Positions 12,214 through 22,799 of a stretch of DNA of 64,000 nucleotides are shown here, in pieces (positions within the stretch are counted from its first letter, which is position 1; every line of letters starts with the position of its first letter). The stretch comes from Parastagonospora avenae f. sp. tritici 18332-5. Its lineage: Eukaryota > Ascomycota > Dothideomycetes > Pleosporales > Phaeosphaeriaceae. The stretch spans positions 1 to 64,000 of the forward strand of contig JAFJTR010000009.1 in the NCBI GenBank assembly GCA_022559985.1, given 5' to 3'. The translations under genes were made by a program, and so were the position numbers. Under the pieces are notes generated by a model, which saw only the letters and a program-made list of their open reading frames with translations, was not told the DNA's origin and made no database searches.

Positions 12214-12889
12214 GTCGATAGATGAAGGAAAAGGTTCTTCAAGAAAGCTGGAATGTTTTGGGCGGGCGAAGTAGAGATTGAAGTAGTTCGATGCTTTGCA
12301 GGATGCAGCAACAGAACTGAAAGGGGTACAGGAGCTTTTTATGCCGCGATCAATGTTGTGCGATTCTCGAATCATTGCAGTTGAGCACTTGGTTGAGACC
12401 CAGTCGAGCCCCGTTCATTGTACCCTGTATCACAGCTCTCATTCCGGTTTGATACGGCAGTGACATCTTACAGCCTTTGGTCACCCGTAACAGGATCGAG
12501 CTATATGGTGTATTAAGCCGACCCATTACTGCTTTCTGCATCGCTACCCTGCTTTAGCTTTGCATCGACAGTTTGGGTGTTTCTTTTGAGACATATGTAT
12601 GCTTGCCGACCCGTCATATTGCTGAGTATCTCCCCGCTCGCACAACGAACGTGCGTCTCACAGCCTCCATAAGCATTACCAACATAGTATTAAGTGCCAC
12701 TGACGACATGTTGACCCGGAAGTTTTCCCCGGCTTTGAACATTGCTGACGCATTTCATTCGAGAAACATGTGTGGTCATGACGTTCGTCCATAATGTACT
12801 CTCTCCAGATATGCCAAAAATCAAGCCGTCGATTCCCAATCAATGTATGAATAATTCCGTGGAAAATGGAAAAGCACCAAACATCGCTT
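12214..12889. other. Intergenic spacer
   Basis: Promoter side of the small secreted-protein gene and 3' region of the first C2H2 gene. Short frames on both strands with no motif; nothing else seen. Confidence 0.45.
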
Positions 12890-14112
12890 TTAACTATTGC
12901 CACCCGTTCTCCGACAAGGTTTGTGTACCCGACCACCATCGACCACCCTATGCTCACGCTTCACATGCCGGAGCATATTGTACCGTCTTGAGAATGTCTT
13001 CAGGCAGCCTTGAACATCACACTCAAGAACAGGTACGTGCCCTTCTTCGCAATGCACAGTCGCCATATGACGTTCAAGGCCGGTCTTTAGGCCAAAGGGA
13101 GCTTGTTGACAATCAGGAACGAGACATTCGAAACGACATGCGTGCCTGCAGGCGATATGCTTACTGCAGTTTCTCGTTAGCACTTCTAGACGATAGAGTA
13201 TATTACATACTTGAGTTGCCAGCGTTGTTCAAAAGTCTTATCACAGTGGCTGCACTGGAGGTATGTGAGGCTTGGTGAGGTACCGGCTGACGTGACGGTA
13301 AGTCCGCTTGGTGTGGACAGGAAGCCACCGCTGGGAGTTTGAGATGAAGAGAGCTGTGTGCTGTGCGCTATCTCTTCATCGCGGATATGTTGAACTGGGG
13401 TGGAACCGCCGTCAACATGGGTACCACCAAGTCGCGCTGTCAAGATGGGGGCTGATGCTAGTAGAAGTCGGGGTGCTGGAGCACTCCGATTCCCCATGTT
13501 CGCTACATCCTGTCCTTCCTCGGAGCTTCTTAATAACAGAAATGCGGAATTCGATGCTGGGTCAGATGGTGCGGGAGGGGTGTTCCGAAGATATGGACGG
13601 TGAAAGTCTGGATCGATGTCGAGCTCAACTTCTTCTTGGGTAACAAATAATGGCCGGTCATGTGCTACCTGTGTTTCAAAGACAAGTTGGGCAAGAGGAA
13701 ACGGAAGGCCAGAGGAAACACTTGAGGCGGAAGTGACAGGAAGGCGAGAAAACGTATAGGATCGCTCAGTGTATGCACCTGCACGTGGAGAGTACGTGAT
13801 AGCCGAAAATGGCGAAGACTGTGAAGGCCTCCGCCGTCAGTTTAAGTGTAAAAAGATGACTCCGTCGCTGGACGTCTCAAACGTCGCGGCGGAGAAGAAT
13901 GGTGTATGCGCAGATTGTATGTCCGCGAAAAGATTCAGCGCTGGGGGGCAATGAGGAACGAGACGAAATAAACTCCCAACAGACGGCTCAAGGCCGCTGT
14001 GAGAGTGATGCAGTCGAGACGAGTGTGAGACCGCGGACGGATCTATATACGTCAAGCTATTGGAGGCACACCATGAGCTAGAAATGGCAAGATCTGGCCA
14101 TCGCTTCTCCAA
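12890..14112 (-). CDS. C2H2 zinc-finger protein A
   Basis: The C-terminus holds three C2H2-type units: CSHCDKTFEQRWQLNKH...H, a FECLVPDC...H unit, and a LECDVQGCLKTFSRRYNMLRH...H unit, followed by a short basic tail. The first finger is completed only by removing an intron at 13210-13164 (GTATGT donor, CTAAC branch, CTGCAG acceptor). Upstream lies a long Ser/Pro-rich region. My best 5' model adds a first exon 14112-13861 joined across a very short 42-nt intron to 13818-13211, giving about 377 aa; that join is uncertain and the gene could start inside the second exon. Probably a DNA-binding regulator of unknown targets. It is related in architecture to protein B at 16040-16903. Confidence 0.75.
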
Positions 14113-14991
14113 CTAATAAGAGCCCTGTAAATCGGGCTGTGCACTACATGCGACGTCCCGCATGTAAGCCACTCTTAGCTGCAGGTTCGAGACCAGGCTA
14201 GGGTATGTGGCGCGAGGCTGAAGCATCAATGGTTGTATGCCTCCACTGATCGTCACTTCCACATCAGTCAAGTTAGTTGAAAAGTGGAACAGTGGTATTA
14301 AAAGGTATTTAGGTACCTCGCAGGCAAGTTGTGAACAAGGGAGGAGAATACATGGAGCTTTTATAATATGACTATTGCTTCCTGGTAATGGGTATGGCTC
14401 CAGGCTTTTGTATGAGCTACGTAATGTCACGACCTGTTTCGTAGCCGAACCTATAGCAGGGAGCTATACACGGTTTAAATAGGCGTTGAGTACGACGTCA
14501 ATACACTACGTCTTTGCCCATGGAGCTGATTCCTATGGTACCAGTCCATGCCTCTATCGGCTCCATACCCATAGAACATAATATTGATGTCGTGTCGCAT
14601 CTGCATTTCAGATGGTATTTTGATCTGTAACAGCAATTCCTTATGTGGCCAGAAGGTAATTTAACAATTCGTGCCTATTCTTGCGCACTGCATTTGAACG
14701 GTACAGCGTAGCGATAGCTCAGGCTGTATACACTCAAGGTCTTCTCTAAGAAGACTTCGCGCGTCCAGAAACTTTTGAAGATATACAGGCTGGTGTATCA
14801 ATCGTCGGCCGAACAATGCTTGACCTTTCACTTCCAGCGCTGAAGCCGACGTAAAAGCAGCATACGGAGAGTCCGTTTTCACACACTTTACATCTTTGAG
14901 CGAATTGCCCATGGTCGCAAGGCTGAGCGACCTGTGGCGATGGAGCATGGCTACGAGTTGCGTCGCATGGGTGAACAAAAAGTACTGCCAG
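14113..14991. other. Intergenic region between C2H2 gene A and decayed gene
   Basis: Contains the promoter of C2H2 protein A. A minus-strand frame (14912-14661) looks partly protein-like but lacks any family motif and abuts a plus-strand decayed gene, so I leave it uncalled. Confidence 0.4.
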
Positions 14992-15545
14992 CCTGGAAGA
15001 ACTTGGAACGCTTCGAGGCTATAATGAAGAGCCGGACGTGTCGGAGAAAGCACGCCTCGCGAGTTTCGCCTGCGACTGGCTCTGCCAGGGCTCAACGAAG
15101 TCGAAGTTCTCAAGCTCATTGAGATGGCACGTTTGGAATACTACCATGCCGGCATGATGGCCAGCCAATGCCTGTGCCACCACAAAGCAAAGCCGAAGTA
15201 CAGGCAACATACCGACAGCCCATTCCCAACCACTACAGAAGGTTGAGCGCATTGTTCATTGTGAGAAGTCAGCATCGGACAGGTAAACTTCGAGAGCATC
15301 GACTCGGAGGAGACCAAGGCTAGTAGTTGGATTAGGGTGAGAAAGACGTCCCCACCTTCATCGCAAAGATGCGTAGCCGAAAAAAGTTCCAAAACCCCAG
15401 CAAAGCCGAGTGGGCTCTCGCTAAAGACCACTATGAGAAGTACTGGAGGCGCGCCCGCAACAACTTGAAGCTCGAGCGCTACACTGCTGAGGATTGGGCA
15501 TGGGCTGGTCTCACACTAGAGGAGTGTCTCACAAAGGAATCATGA
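14992..15545 (+). pseudogene. Decayed or multi-frameshifted gene of unknown family
   Basis: Protein-like sequence runs through successive plus-strand frames: LEELGTLRGYNEEPDVSEKA from about 14993, then FRLRLALPGLNEVEVLKLIE with a HxGMMASQCLCHHK segment from about 15061, then NFESIDSEETKASSWI at about 15286, and finally a 69-codon frame with IAKMRSRKKFQNPSKAEWAL ending at the TGA of 15543-15545. Two of the frame changes could be single missing bases (one in a GGG run at about 15335), and a stop-containing stretch near 15242-15282 could be a 41-nt intron, although its phase does not fit. No intact reading frame covers it, so it is either a pseudogene or has unusual splicing. Charged and probably intracellular; no known domain recognised. 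Confidence 0.45.
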
Positions 15546-16039
15546 TTATCGAAGCTGATGAATACTGTCACTCAGCACAGAGCTATTGGCCTTCTGTCAA
15601 TGATCATTTCGATATCACGTGTGAATGGTTCTTGTCCTATCTTCTTTATGCTTAATGTATTGCCTAGACAAGCTGAGCTCATACGCAAACGCAAAGGGAT
15701 ATAACGCGAAGTATTCGGTACGCGATGATCACTAAAAACCCTAATAGAAGCGCAGACGTAAACGCCATCGCGAAGATGAGCCTCTGAGTCCGAAGACAAG
15801 CTGAAAGGCGCAACCACGCTGCCATGTAAACGTGTAGCGGACCGGAGAATATGCTCATCTCCTCTAGCAAGGGCAGTCTTATGCTGCATACTGAAAACTT
15901 GAATTTGTTCGATTCAGCCTTGTTTGCGAGATTGCAGTAGTTAGTATTCGCACTAAGTGGGCGGGTGAAGTGAATCCAGTAGTCTATGGTTCACCCGAGC
16001 AGAGCGAGATCATTAATCGTTAATCATAGTTTGTCCTAA
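15546..16039. other. Intergenic spacer
   Basis: Spacer between the 3' ends of the decayed gene and C2H2 protein B. Minus-strand frames of 63-105 codons lack motifs. Nothing else recognised. Confidence 0.45.
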
Positions 16040-16903
16040 TCACTGATCAGGGTGTTTCTTCCTTAGGTGTCTCCGCAAATTATCCTTCCTAGAGAAAGCA
16101 TCCACGCAACCTGGAATTGAACAATGAAATGAAGTCTTGTCTGTTAGAGTACTATGTTTCGCGTAAACGTGCCGCCGAAGATCCGCCTCGAACCCGAACG
16201 CCTTCACCGTACACCCTGCGAAAGAACATTGGAAACGCTTCGTGTGAATTCGGAAGATATGCCTACTTGAAAAACTGTTAGTTGTAGTTAGAGGAGCGGA
16301 GAGATGGTGTATTTACTTCATTTGGTAGACATGAAAGTACCCCTTTCCGCAGGTATCGCAAGCAAGTAATGCACGCGTGGGAAAAACCGGCGATGATGTA
16401 CAGAGGATTTCGGGAGAGGCTCTGTTGACTGAAGTGTTGGGAGTAAGAGAAGTGGCAAGAGAGCTTGTTCGGTCACACTCTGTCTTTGACGTCGTTGAAG
16501 CGCAAGAGCGGGGGCTCTCAGCATTTCCAGATAACAATGCTATCTCGGATGATTGCTGATCGTTTTTCTTCGACCAATGATGTTCATCAGAACAACGCGC
16601 ATTGTGTGAAGGTGGATGTATGCGATTTGGGTGTTGGATATAAGGCTGATGGATAACAGGGTTTAGTTCGTACTCGAAGGCGAAAGGCGAGAAGTGTGTC
16701 TCGCTTTGTAAAGTAAAAGAGTCGTGAGTATGGAAGTTCTGAGAGTATTCAAATCGATCGTAGTGTGAGCAGTCTTCGTTCAGGGCGTCGTAGGTTCTCT
16801 TTAAGGCGCGCCAGTCGTGTTGCTCAGGAAGCTTTCTTGGGCACGGACAACCAAGCTGTGGATGTACCCAGAAAGCAAGTTGCTTAGAGAAAGAGTGGAG
16901 CAA
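16040..16903 (-). CDS. C2H2 zinc-finger protein B
   Basis: Two exons, 16903-16317 and 16262-16040, give 269 aa. The N-terminal 180 residues are Ser/His/Glu-rich and low in structure. Fingers at the C-terminus: CDTCGKGYFHVYQMKHIFRIH (spanning the intron), then FQCSFAGC...H, then FHCSIPGCVDAFSRKDNLRRH, ending KKHPDQ. The intron (GTAAAT donor, AAGTAG acceptor) is required to complete the first finger and keeps the frame, which supports the model. Likely nuclear DNA-binding protein. The order and spacing of the fingers match protein A at 12890-14112, with an intron in the same position of the first finger, so the two look like diverged duplicates. Confidence 0.8.
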
Positions 16904-17232
16904 ATGCGGGAAGGCGCAGGGCTATATGCCAACGACCTAGGAGGCATGCCACGAGGCTGAAATGATAGGCCTGAGGTGTTCACATGAGGCGTACATGTTG
17001 TCAGCCAATCATGTATGATTGCCTCGTTGAAATGCCTCTCACCGTTCGCCAAGGATGTGGCTTGCACGGCTGGCGTCCAGCTGCGCGGGCTGTACGGTTG
17101 GAAGCATGTTATGCCTCCGACACCATTAATTCCTGCCTGACGGCTTTTCACCAAAGACCTCAATCAGTAACCCGCTGAGGTGGCTCAATCTGATAATTTC
17201 ATGTGGCGTGTATCAAGCCACTACATTGTAAT
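16904..17232. other. Intergenic spacer
   Basis: Promoter side of C2H2 protein B and 3' side of the DUF3669 gene. No feature recognised. Confidence 0.45.
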
Positions 17233-18211
17233 CTACTTAGAGCACACGCAAGCCCCATCCTTGGCAGCCCTCCGTCTCCCTTCTTCCTCCACCAGCCTCA
17301 CCCACTCATCCGCAAGCTTTCGATCCCCTACCATACCTTCACTTATCTCCAAAAAGTACTCCTTAAACACCCCCACAAATCGACATCATCCTGCGTATGT
17401 CCATAAAAGTGCGGCCGTGGAAAATACGAGTCGTTTTGGTAGAATGCATGCACCGCTCGCCGAATATCTTCTTCGCTCTGCTCCATCTCCCGTACGCAAT
17501 CGTAGCCGAGCATCCTGATGAAGAGCTCATGTTCCAGTCCGGCGAGTTTGAAAGTTGGTGTTGATGATTGCGTGGAGCATGTAGGCGCGAAGACGAACTC
17601 GACGTCGTGCGCATCGACGTGTGCACGCCAGTAGCAATGCGCCAAAGCCTCGGCCAGTATCTTAACGATAGAGCCAGTGTCGAGACCTAGCTCGTTGATT
17701 TGGTCGACGTGTAGTCTGTAGTTCCGGAGGTTGAAGAAAGTTGGAGGGCGTACTTGTCGTCGTCGCTTGCAGGTGTATATGCGTATGAGGCAATCTTCGT
17801 TCTCTCGACTCGATCTTGTGATGGTTTGGATGGCCTTGGGGCAGTACCGCTCGATGAGAAGGTCGCGGATCTGCAGAGGTACGGCGGAGATGCGCTGCTG
17901 GAAATATGCTCTGCAAGCTGATCGCTCGGAAAGTGCTTGACGTTGGTGGCCCACCATTCGTCTTCTACTTCGATGATCTCTATTGATCTGGGTATGCAAA
18001 AGGGCAGCTCTTGTTGGTGTCCTGTTTTCCCTTCGTCTCTTTTTATTGCGGCTACAATGACACGGCGGTGCATGAATTGGTCGTTGGCTACTGAGCGGCC
18101 TCGATTGCCTCCATCTTCGCATTTGATCACCCAGTCGACGTTGTCGGGTGTCCATATACTGCCGCAGTAGCCTGCGCCGATGCAGCGGTAAATTCTAGTC
18201 TGTGTGTCCAT
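17233..18211 (-). pseudogene. DUF3669 domain protein with two frameshifts
   Basis: The minus strand encodes, in three successive frames, a near-complete fungal DUF3669 (zinc-finger-protein-associated) protein of about 326 aa. Frame one (18211 to about 17910) has YRCIGAGYCGSIW and the VIKCEDG segment; frame two (to about 17368) has IRDLLIERYCP, ENEDCLIRIYTCKRRR, the signature FNLRNYRLHVDQINELGLD and the AHVDAHDVEFVFAP segment; frame three ends with VFKEYFLEISEGMV at the TAG of 17235-17233. Each shift equals one missing base, at a TTT run near 17910 and a G run near 17369. No intron signals fit. The rest is well conserved, so the lesions are either recent or base-call errors. The domain's function is unknown. 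Confidence 0.75.
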
Positions 18212-19460
18212 GTTGTTGGCTGTGTCGACTGCGGCGCGAAGACAGTTGGTTCATATACACCGCTTGTACTGTCTTATGGTACGCTCCATTGTTACAACAT
18301 GGTAGCTGCTTTGTGACTCAACCTTGACTGTTCTTACCGGACTAGTGATTTACGATGGAAGAGGTAGGGGCAATCAAGACTCCTATCCATCTGCGTGCGT
18401 TGCAAAAGCAAGGACGTTACAACGCCCTGGCACCCGACACATCGTGAAATTTGCCCACACCACTCACAATGTTCACGGAAAATGAATTACTCACCACTGT
18501 ACCCAACTTACACAACCTACAAACCCCACCATCTACGGCGGATCTTAGGATACAATTTTCGTTCCCAAGAATCGGCGCCTTTTGTACCAAGTCAAACACA
18601 CGGGTTCGCCCGGGTTTAGTAATAAAGCCGACGCGTTTCGTTCAGCGTGGGTGCACGTGCAAGATGGGAAAGTTCTGCCTGAAGTCCCTGAATCGTGGAG
18701 TGGTTTGGGGTCGGATTAGCGTATTCGCATCACAAGCGGTTTCGCATGCATGCCTGAGGCTACGATTGACACAGCCTTTCATCTCGGAGAATCTTGGCAC
18801 TGTACGAACGATGAACAAGAAAGACGGACCGCTCAACCCTTCTCTTGGCCGTTCGTCCATTGGCTGTACTAGACAAGGCTCGTGGCGTCGACTACGGATG
18901 TTGGAGTGCCGAAGAGCTTGATATCATCGTGTACACAACGGGAAGACGACGACCCGCAGAAGAACTGAAGTCAGCAAAAGATTCCTGTGTAGCGGAAGGA
19001 AATGGTGTTTCTTTTTGTTGGACTCGAATGCCGATGTTCCAGTGATAGCCCCACCAGCCGCCCAGATGCTGACGGGCTAAGAATAGGGACGGGGTCCAAC
19101 AGCCTTACGGCATTCAGATATCGATACTAGGAAGGTGGACAATGCAATGCGCGACGAACTGCGAAATCTTGTCGACGAACCGTTTGCGCATAAACAAACG
19201 TTGCGCAAAGACGCTATGGAAGTTCGTCTGGTGCTAAAGTAAGGGCCCAATGTCTCTGACATCATCCGAGGCGCCGCAGCCTGACGCGCGGAATCTCTGG
19301 GCGGTGATGGTGCATGGCTAATACATCCTAGATAGCCACGGCACGGGGGCCTTCCGTCAGCAACATAATTCCCCACCTCTGCCTGACAGATTCCTTCCTT
19401 CAGCTTCCGTCGGACCCAAAATACAAGAAACATTGAAGACACGCGATCGCAGTCGGCAAG
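18212..19460. promoter_or_regulatory. Divergent intergenic region
   Basis: About 1.25 kb between the divergent DUF3669 and DUF7053 starts. The longest frame (18451-18921, plus) has no motif and overlaps a minus frame. A pyrimidine-rich stretch lies just upstream of 19461, as is common near fungal transcription starts. Confidence 0.45.
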
Positions 19461-20675
19461 ATGATGACGAAAAAAACATCCTACACGAGCATAACACCCA
19501 TCCCGAGCTTCATCCCGCGCAAGCTCGCGATTGATATGCTGCAGAGCCATGGCGAGATTATCGAGCTGAACCCTTTGGTCACGGGCTACGAGGCAATCAA
19601 GGCCCCGCGAAACGCGCCCGCCGACGAGTTCTATGCGACGTGGTACGAAATCACACAGAAGATCCAGTACATCAAGGGAATCGGGAAACTGGGCAGCGGC
19701 GCAATCAAATTCAACGGATGCTTCCACGACATGCCCTGGGGCCTGCAAACACACACCTACGCCCCCGCCGGCGTCGACCTGCGCAACAAATGGCAAATTT
19801 GCGGCAACCAGCCCGGCGAACCCCCAGTCGCCCAGGAACTCGGACTCGGCGCGCCACCAGAGGGCCTCTACCTGCGCGAGGATATTGAGATCAAATGCAA
19901 CGTCACCATGATCTCCTTCGTCAAGAAGGAAACGCAAGCCGCCTCGAAGAAAATGGTCGAGCGCCTGATCAAGAAGGCAGAACTCCTCGACGCCGGCGTC
20001 CTGCAGGGCATGATGGAAAACGGCAAACTCAAGACACATAACCCCGCCGACCGGCGCGAGAATAAATACAAGAGCCCGCAGGGCAGTCCATCCCAGCCGT
20101 ACCAAATGCCCATGAGCCCGACCCGCTCGCCGACTTTTCCGCACCGCGCGCAACATGGACATAGTAATTCCCAGGGCCACGCATACAGTAACAGCCAGGG
20201 CCATACGCACAGCAATTCCCAGGGCTACGTCCCGCCCCAACACCTCCTGGGCGCAAACAACGTCGTCATGGAACTCCCCGGCGACTACTACCACCCGCCC
20301 ACATCCCCCGGCCTCCTGCACCCCGCCGACCGCACATCAACCCCCTCGTCAGACAGCACGTCGCCAAACCCCCAGGACGCGCGCTGGTCTCAGGTCTCGC
20401 ACTCCAGCACGTCGTCGCGGCCCAGCTCGTATGCGTCGGATGGCATGCGCAGCCCGGGCCTCGAGCAGAAGGCGTTTGCGAGCGAGTTGCCGACTATGGA
20501 GGAGACGAGGGAAGAACATGATACGCGAAGGCAGGGGGAGCAGAAAAATGAGGTCAAGTATGCGTATAATCCGCAGGATTATGCGGTGCCGTATGGGCAT
20601 GGCGGGGCTGGGAAAGGGTTTGTGCATGGGCAGGGGGGGTATCAGCCGCATCTGAGGGAGGGGTGGCAGCGGTGA
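19461..20675 (+). CDS. DUF7053 domain-containing protein
   Basis: Intronless, 404 aa. The N-terminal 190 residues match the fungal DUF7053 pattern: a KKTSYTSITPIPSFIPR start, HGEIIELNPLVTGYEAI, GAIKFNGCFHDMPWGLQTHT, YAPAGVDLRNKW, GLYLREDIEIKCNV and FVKKETQAASKKMVERL. The fold is probably START/SRPBCC-like, but the function is not established. The C-terminal half is low-complexity Pro/Ser/Gln/His-rich and includes three consecutive SNSQG-containing units (about 20160-20230), a small in-frame tandem repeat. ATG codons occur at 19461 and 19464; the first is used. Its 3' end lies 201 bp from that of the lipid kinase gene, which converges on it. Confidence 0.85.
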   Translation: MMTKKTSYTSITPIPSFIPRKLAIDMLQSHGEIIELNPLVTGYEAIKAPRNAPADEFYATWYEITQKIQYIKGIGKLGSGAIKFNGCFHDMPWGLQTHTYAPAGVDLRNKWQICGNQPGEPPVAQELGLGAPPEGLYLREDIEIKCNVTMISFVKKETQAASKKMVERLIKKAELLDAGVLQGMMENGKLKTHNPADRRENKYKSPQGSPSQPYQMPMSPTRSPTFPHRAQHGHSNSQGHAYSNSQGHTHSNSQGYVPPQHLLGANNVVMELPGDYYHPPTSPGLLHPADRTSTPSSDSTSPNPQDARWSQVSHSSTSSRPSSYASDGMRSPGLEQKAFASELPTMEETREEHDTRRQGEQKNEVKYAYNPQDYAVPYGHGGAGKGFVHGQGGYQPHLREGWQR

Positions 20676-20876
20676 TGAAGCAAGAAGGACGTTGTAACGA
20701 ATTTGGAATTATGTGGCGAGGCGTTGGTTGTCATTTTTGTGTGCATCGGTTTGTTCAGATATCCCCGGTCGCTCGAGTTTTTTAGAAGGGAAGTGGAAAT
20801 GGAGGTATATAAGTAATCCTTATTCTATATCATTGAAGTCATGGCTATCATATCCGAAGCATCACCACGCATCCTC

Positions 20877-22124
20877 TTACTCAACAACAACAACACACAC
20901 CCCACCCCCCTCCCTCCTCACCCTCATCTCAACCCACCCACCCTCCTCCACCCGCACGATCTTCCCATCCACGCAAACCCGCCTCCACCTCCCCTCGTCC
21001 TCCTTAAACTCAATCCTCAACCCATCAATCGCTTGATACCGCACCATCTCATCATGCACGTGTTTCCCGCCCTGATACGCCAGCCCCATGATGCGCATCG
21101 CCTCGTCGCCGCTCGTCGGGCCAAAGTACACTAAATGCATGCTCCCGTCGAGAGGCTTGGAGGACGGGGATATGCAGAAGGGGGCTTCGAGGTTGCTGAC
21201 TAGTGTAGCGAGGGTGTAGAGGTGTTTGTCGTGTGGTAGGTTTTCCCACTCGCCAGATGGTGTTAGGACGGATACCCGTCCGTGGTAAGAGTGTGGTAAC
21301 GCCCCGTCATCCGGATACAAAGCCTCCTTGGCCGCCATTTTAAACCGATCAATTCCAAACTTGCGGAATTCAGAAGTGTCGCTGTCCGCGACGAGAGACG
21401 CGTGCATGCCCCATGACACCACCACCGCGCCGTGTAAGATATTTCCTTCAGGCAAGACTTCCTCCTTTCTCGCCTCGTCGACGAGAAGTCTGGATCCGGG
21501 CGAGAAGGTTGCAGTGAACGTCGGCAAGGGCCTGCTCCTCCTCGACCCCAGGCCTTTCAATCCCCAATCATTCTCCCGCCCGGCATTGATGCTGTGGTAC
21601 AACGCATTCGCCGTGCCCAGCGGGAGTAAGGCGATTTCTGGCGCCGCCTGAGAATCGAGACCAGATAACCCATTCACGAGGTCGACGATCCCGCCGTCGC
21701 CCGAGGCCAGGATAATGCGTTGCGCCTCGCCACGTTGCGCGCTGGGAAGGAAGACATCGCGCGCGAGTTCCAGGATACTCGTCTCACTTGTCGTAGTGTG
21801 TAGCTCGCACGCCTTCACGCCGCCGGGATGGATCAAGTCGAGAATAGGAGAAACGACGTTCTGGAAGAAAGTTTCGGCCTTTTTGTGGCCTGAGCCGGTG
21901 GACAGGATGATGTGAAGTTTTGGAACTTTAGTAGCTGAGGTCGAGGTTGGTGCTGATAGTGGGGTCTTTGTCAGGTTGATAAGCTTTGGAGGATGAGCGG
22001 GATTTTCCTGATCTTCTTGTAATTGCGCGACGACGTTGACTGAGCCATCCAGGGAGGGTATGGTGACGGTGAATTGCCTGGGTGCTTCGGTCGTCTTGCT
22101 GTCTTGGGCGTTGGTCTCGGCCAT
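20877..22124 (-). CDS. Diacylglycerol/sphingosine kinase-type lipid kinase
   Basis: Intronless, 415 aa. The DAGK catalytic domain begins at about residue 68 with LHIILSTGSGHKKAETFF, followed by the nucleotide-binding motif SGDGG at residues 141-145 and PLGTANAL at 168-175. The C-terminal part carries the beta-sandwich pattern of this family (HGAVVVSWGMHASLVADSD, DGSMHLVYFGPTSG). Members phosphorylate sphingoid bases, diacylglycerol or related lipids using ATP; which lipid is used here cannot be told. It is about as long as yeast-type core kinases without the extra N-terminal region. The tail ends in a Val-rich run. Confidence 0.87.
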   Translation of the reverse strand: MAETNAQDSKTTEAPRQFTVTIPSLDGSVNVVAQLQEDQENPAHPPKLINLTKTPLSAPTSTSATKVPKLHIILSTGSGHKKAETFFQNVVSPILDLIHPGGVKACELHTTTSETSILELARDVFLPSAQRGEAQRIILASGDGGIVDLVNGLSGLDSQAAPEIALLPLGTANALYHSINAGRENDWGLKGLGSRRSRPLPTFTATFSPGSRLLVDEARKEEVLPEGNILHGAVVVSWGMHASLVADSDTSEFRKFGIDRFKMAAKEALYPDDGALPHSYHGRVSVLTPSGEWENLPHDKHLYTLATLVSNLEAPFCISPSSKPLDGSMHLVYFGPTSGDEAMRIMGLAYQGGKHVHDEMVRYQAIDGLRIEFKEDEGRWRRVCVDGKIVRVEEGGWVEMRVRREGGGVCVVVVE

Positions 22125-22799
22125 GTTCGCGGTAATTGGTATCTTGTGTTGGATAGGTATGACTTGAGTTGGGCCGAGATTGAAGCGGTATTTCGATTTA
22201 TTGAGGGATCCACGTGTGCAGATGGAAGTGTGGGGTGCAAGGGGCTTTCATTGCGGATTTATCTCGTCTATCCAGAGTTATGGTCACTGACATGCACCGA
22301 GCGGGTCCTGCAGTACAACTGGCGCTAGGCTGGATACGTCATCTGTCTGACAGCTCAAGACAGTTGGGATGGGCAGAGACATGTCAGCGCGTCTTGAAGC
22401 TTGTGCTGCAACTTCCATCTTGACGGCGGAAGATTTTCCTGATAGCATCTTTTGGTATAGAGCAGATAGTGGCTATTATCAGCCACATTCAATAATCAGT
22501 CTACGTTATTCTTGCTCGTGTTACGTCATCCGTGCGCTCCGTCCGCACTGGGCGGCCGCTCTTTAACGTCAGCTCAGCCACGCGAGGTCAGCTCCGACAC
22601 GATTATCGTCTTCGCAGCACAGACACACGCTGCAAGACCGCCTCCAACCTCCGACGAAGACATTCCGTCTTCCGCCCTTCATCGCAATCCCATCGCTGTG
22701 GTCCACTGCAGGTGCCCCATCAGCGCAATCGCGCCAACATCTGCAGCCTAAGGCACCCGCATGCGCCCGTAACGCTCTCCCACCACCACAACCTCCACC
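22125..22799. promoter_or_regulatory. Divergent promoter region
   Basis: 675 bp between the divergent starts of the lipid kinase and the membrane protein. The last 60 bases before 22800 are C/A-rich (CCACCACCACAACC), a typical fungal leader. No coding frame is supported. Confidence 0.5.

Noticed and set aside
14661..15119. 152-codon minus-strand frame, partly protein-like from 14912
   Set aside because: No family motif, and its upper half overlaps the better supported plus-strand relic.
18451..18921. 156-codon plus-strand frame between DUF3669 and DUF7053 genes
   Set aside because: No signal peptide, motif or regular composition, and it overlaps an open minus-strand frame.
19077..20321. A 414-codon minus-strand open frame opposite the DUF7053 gene
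   Set aside because: It is antisense to a recognisable, conserved protein on the plus strand and has no motif of its own; GC-rich coding DNA often opens such frames.
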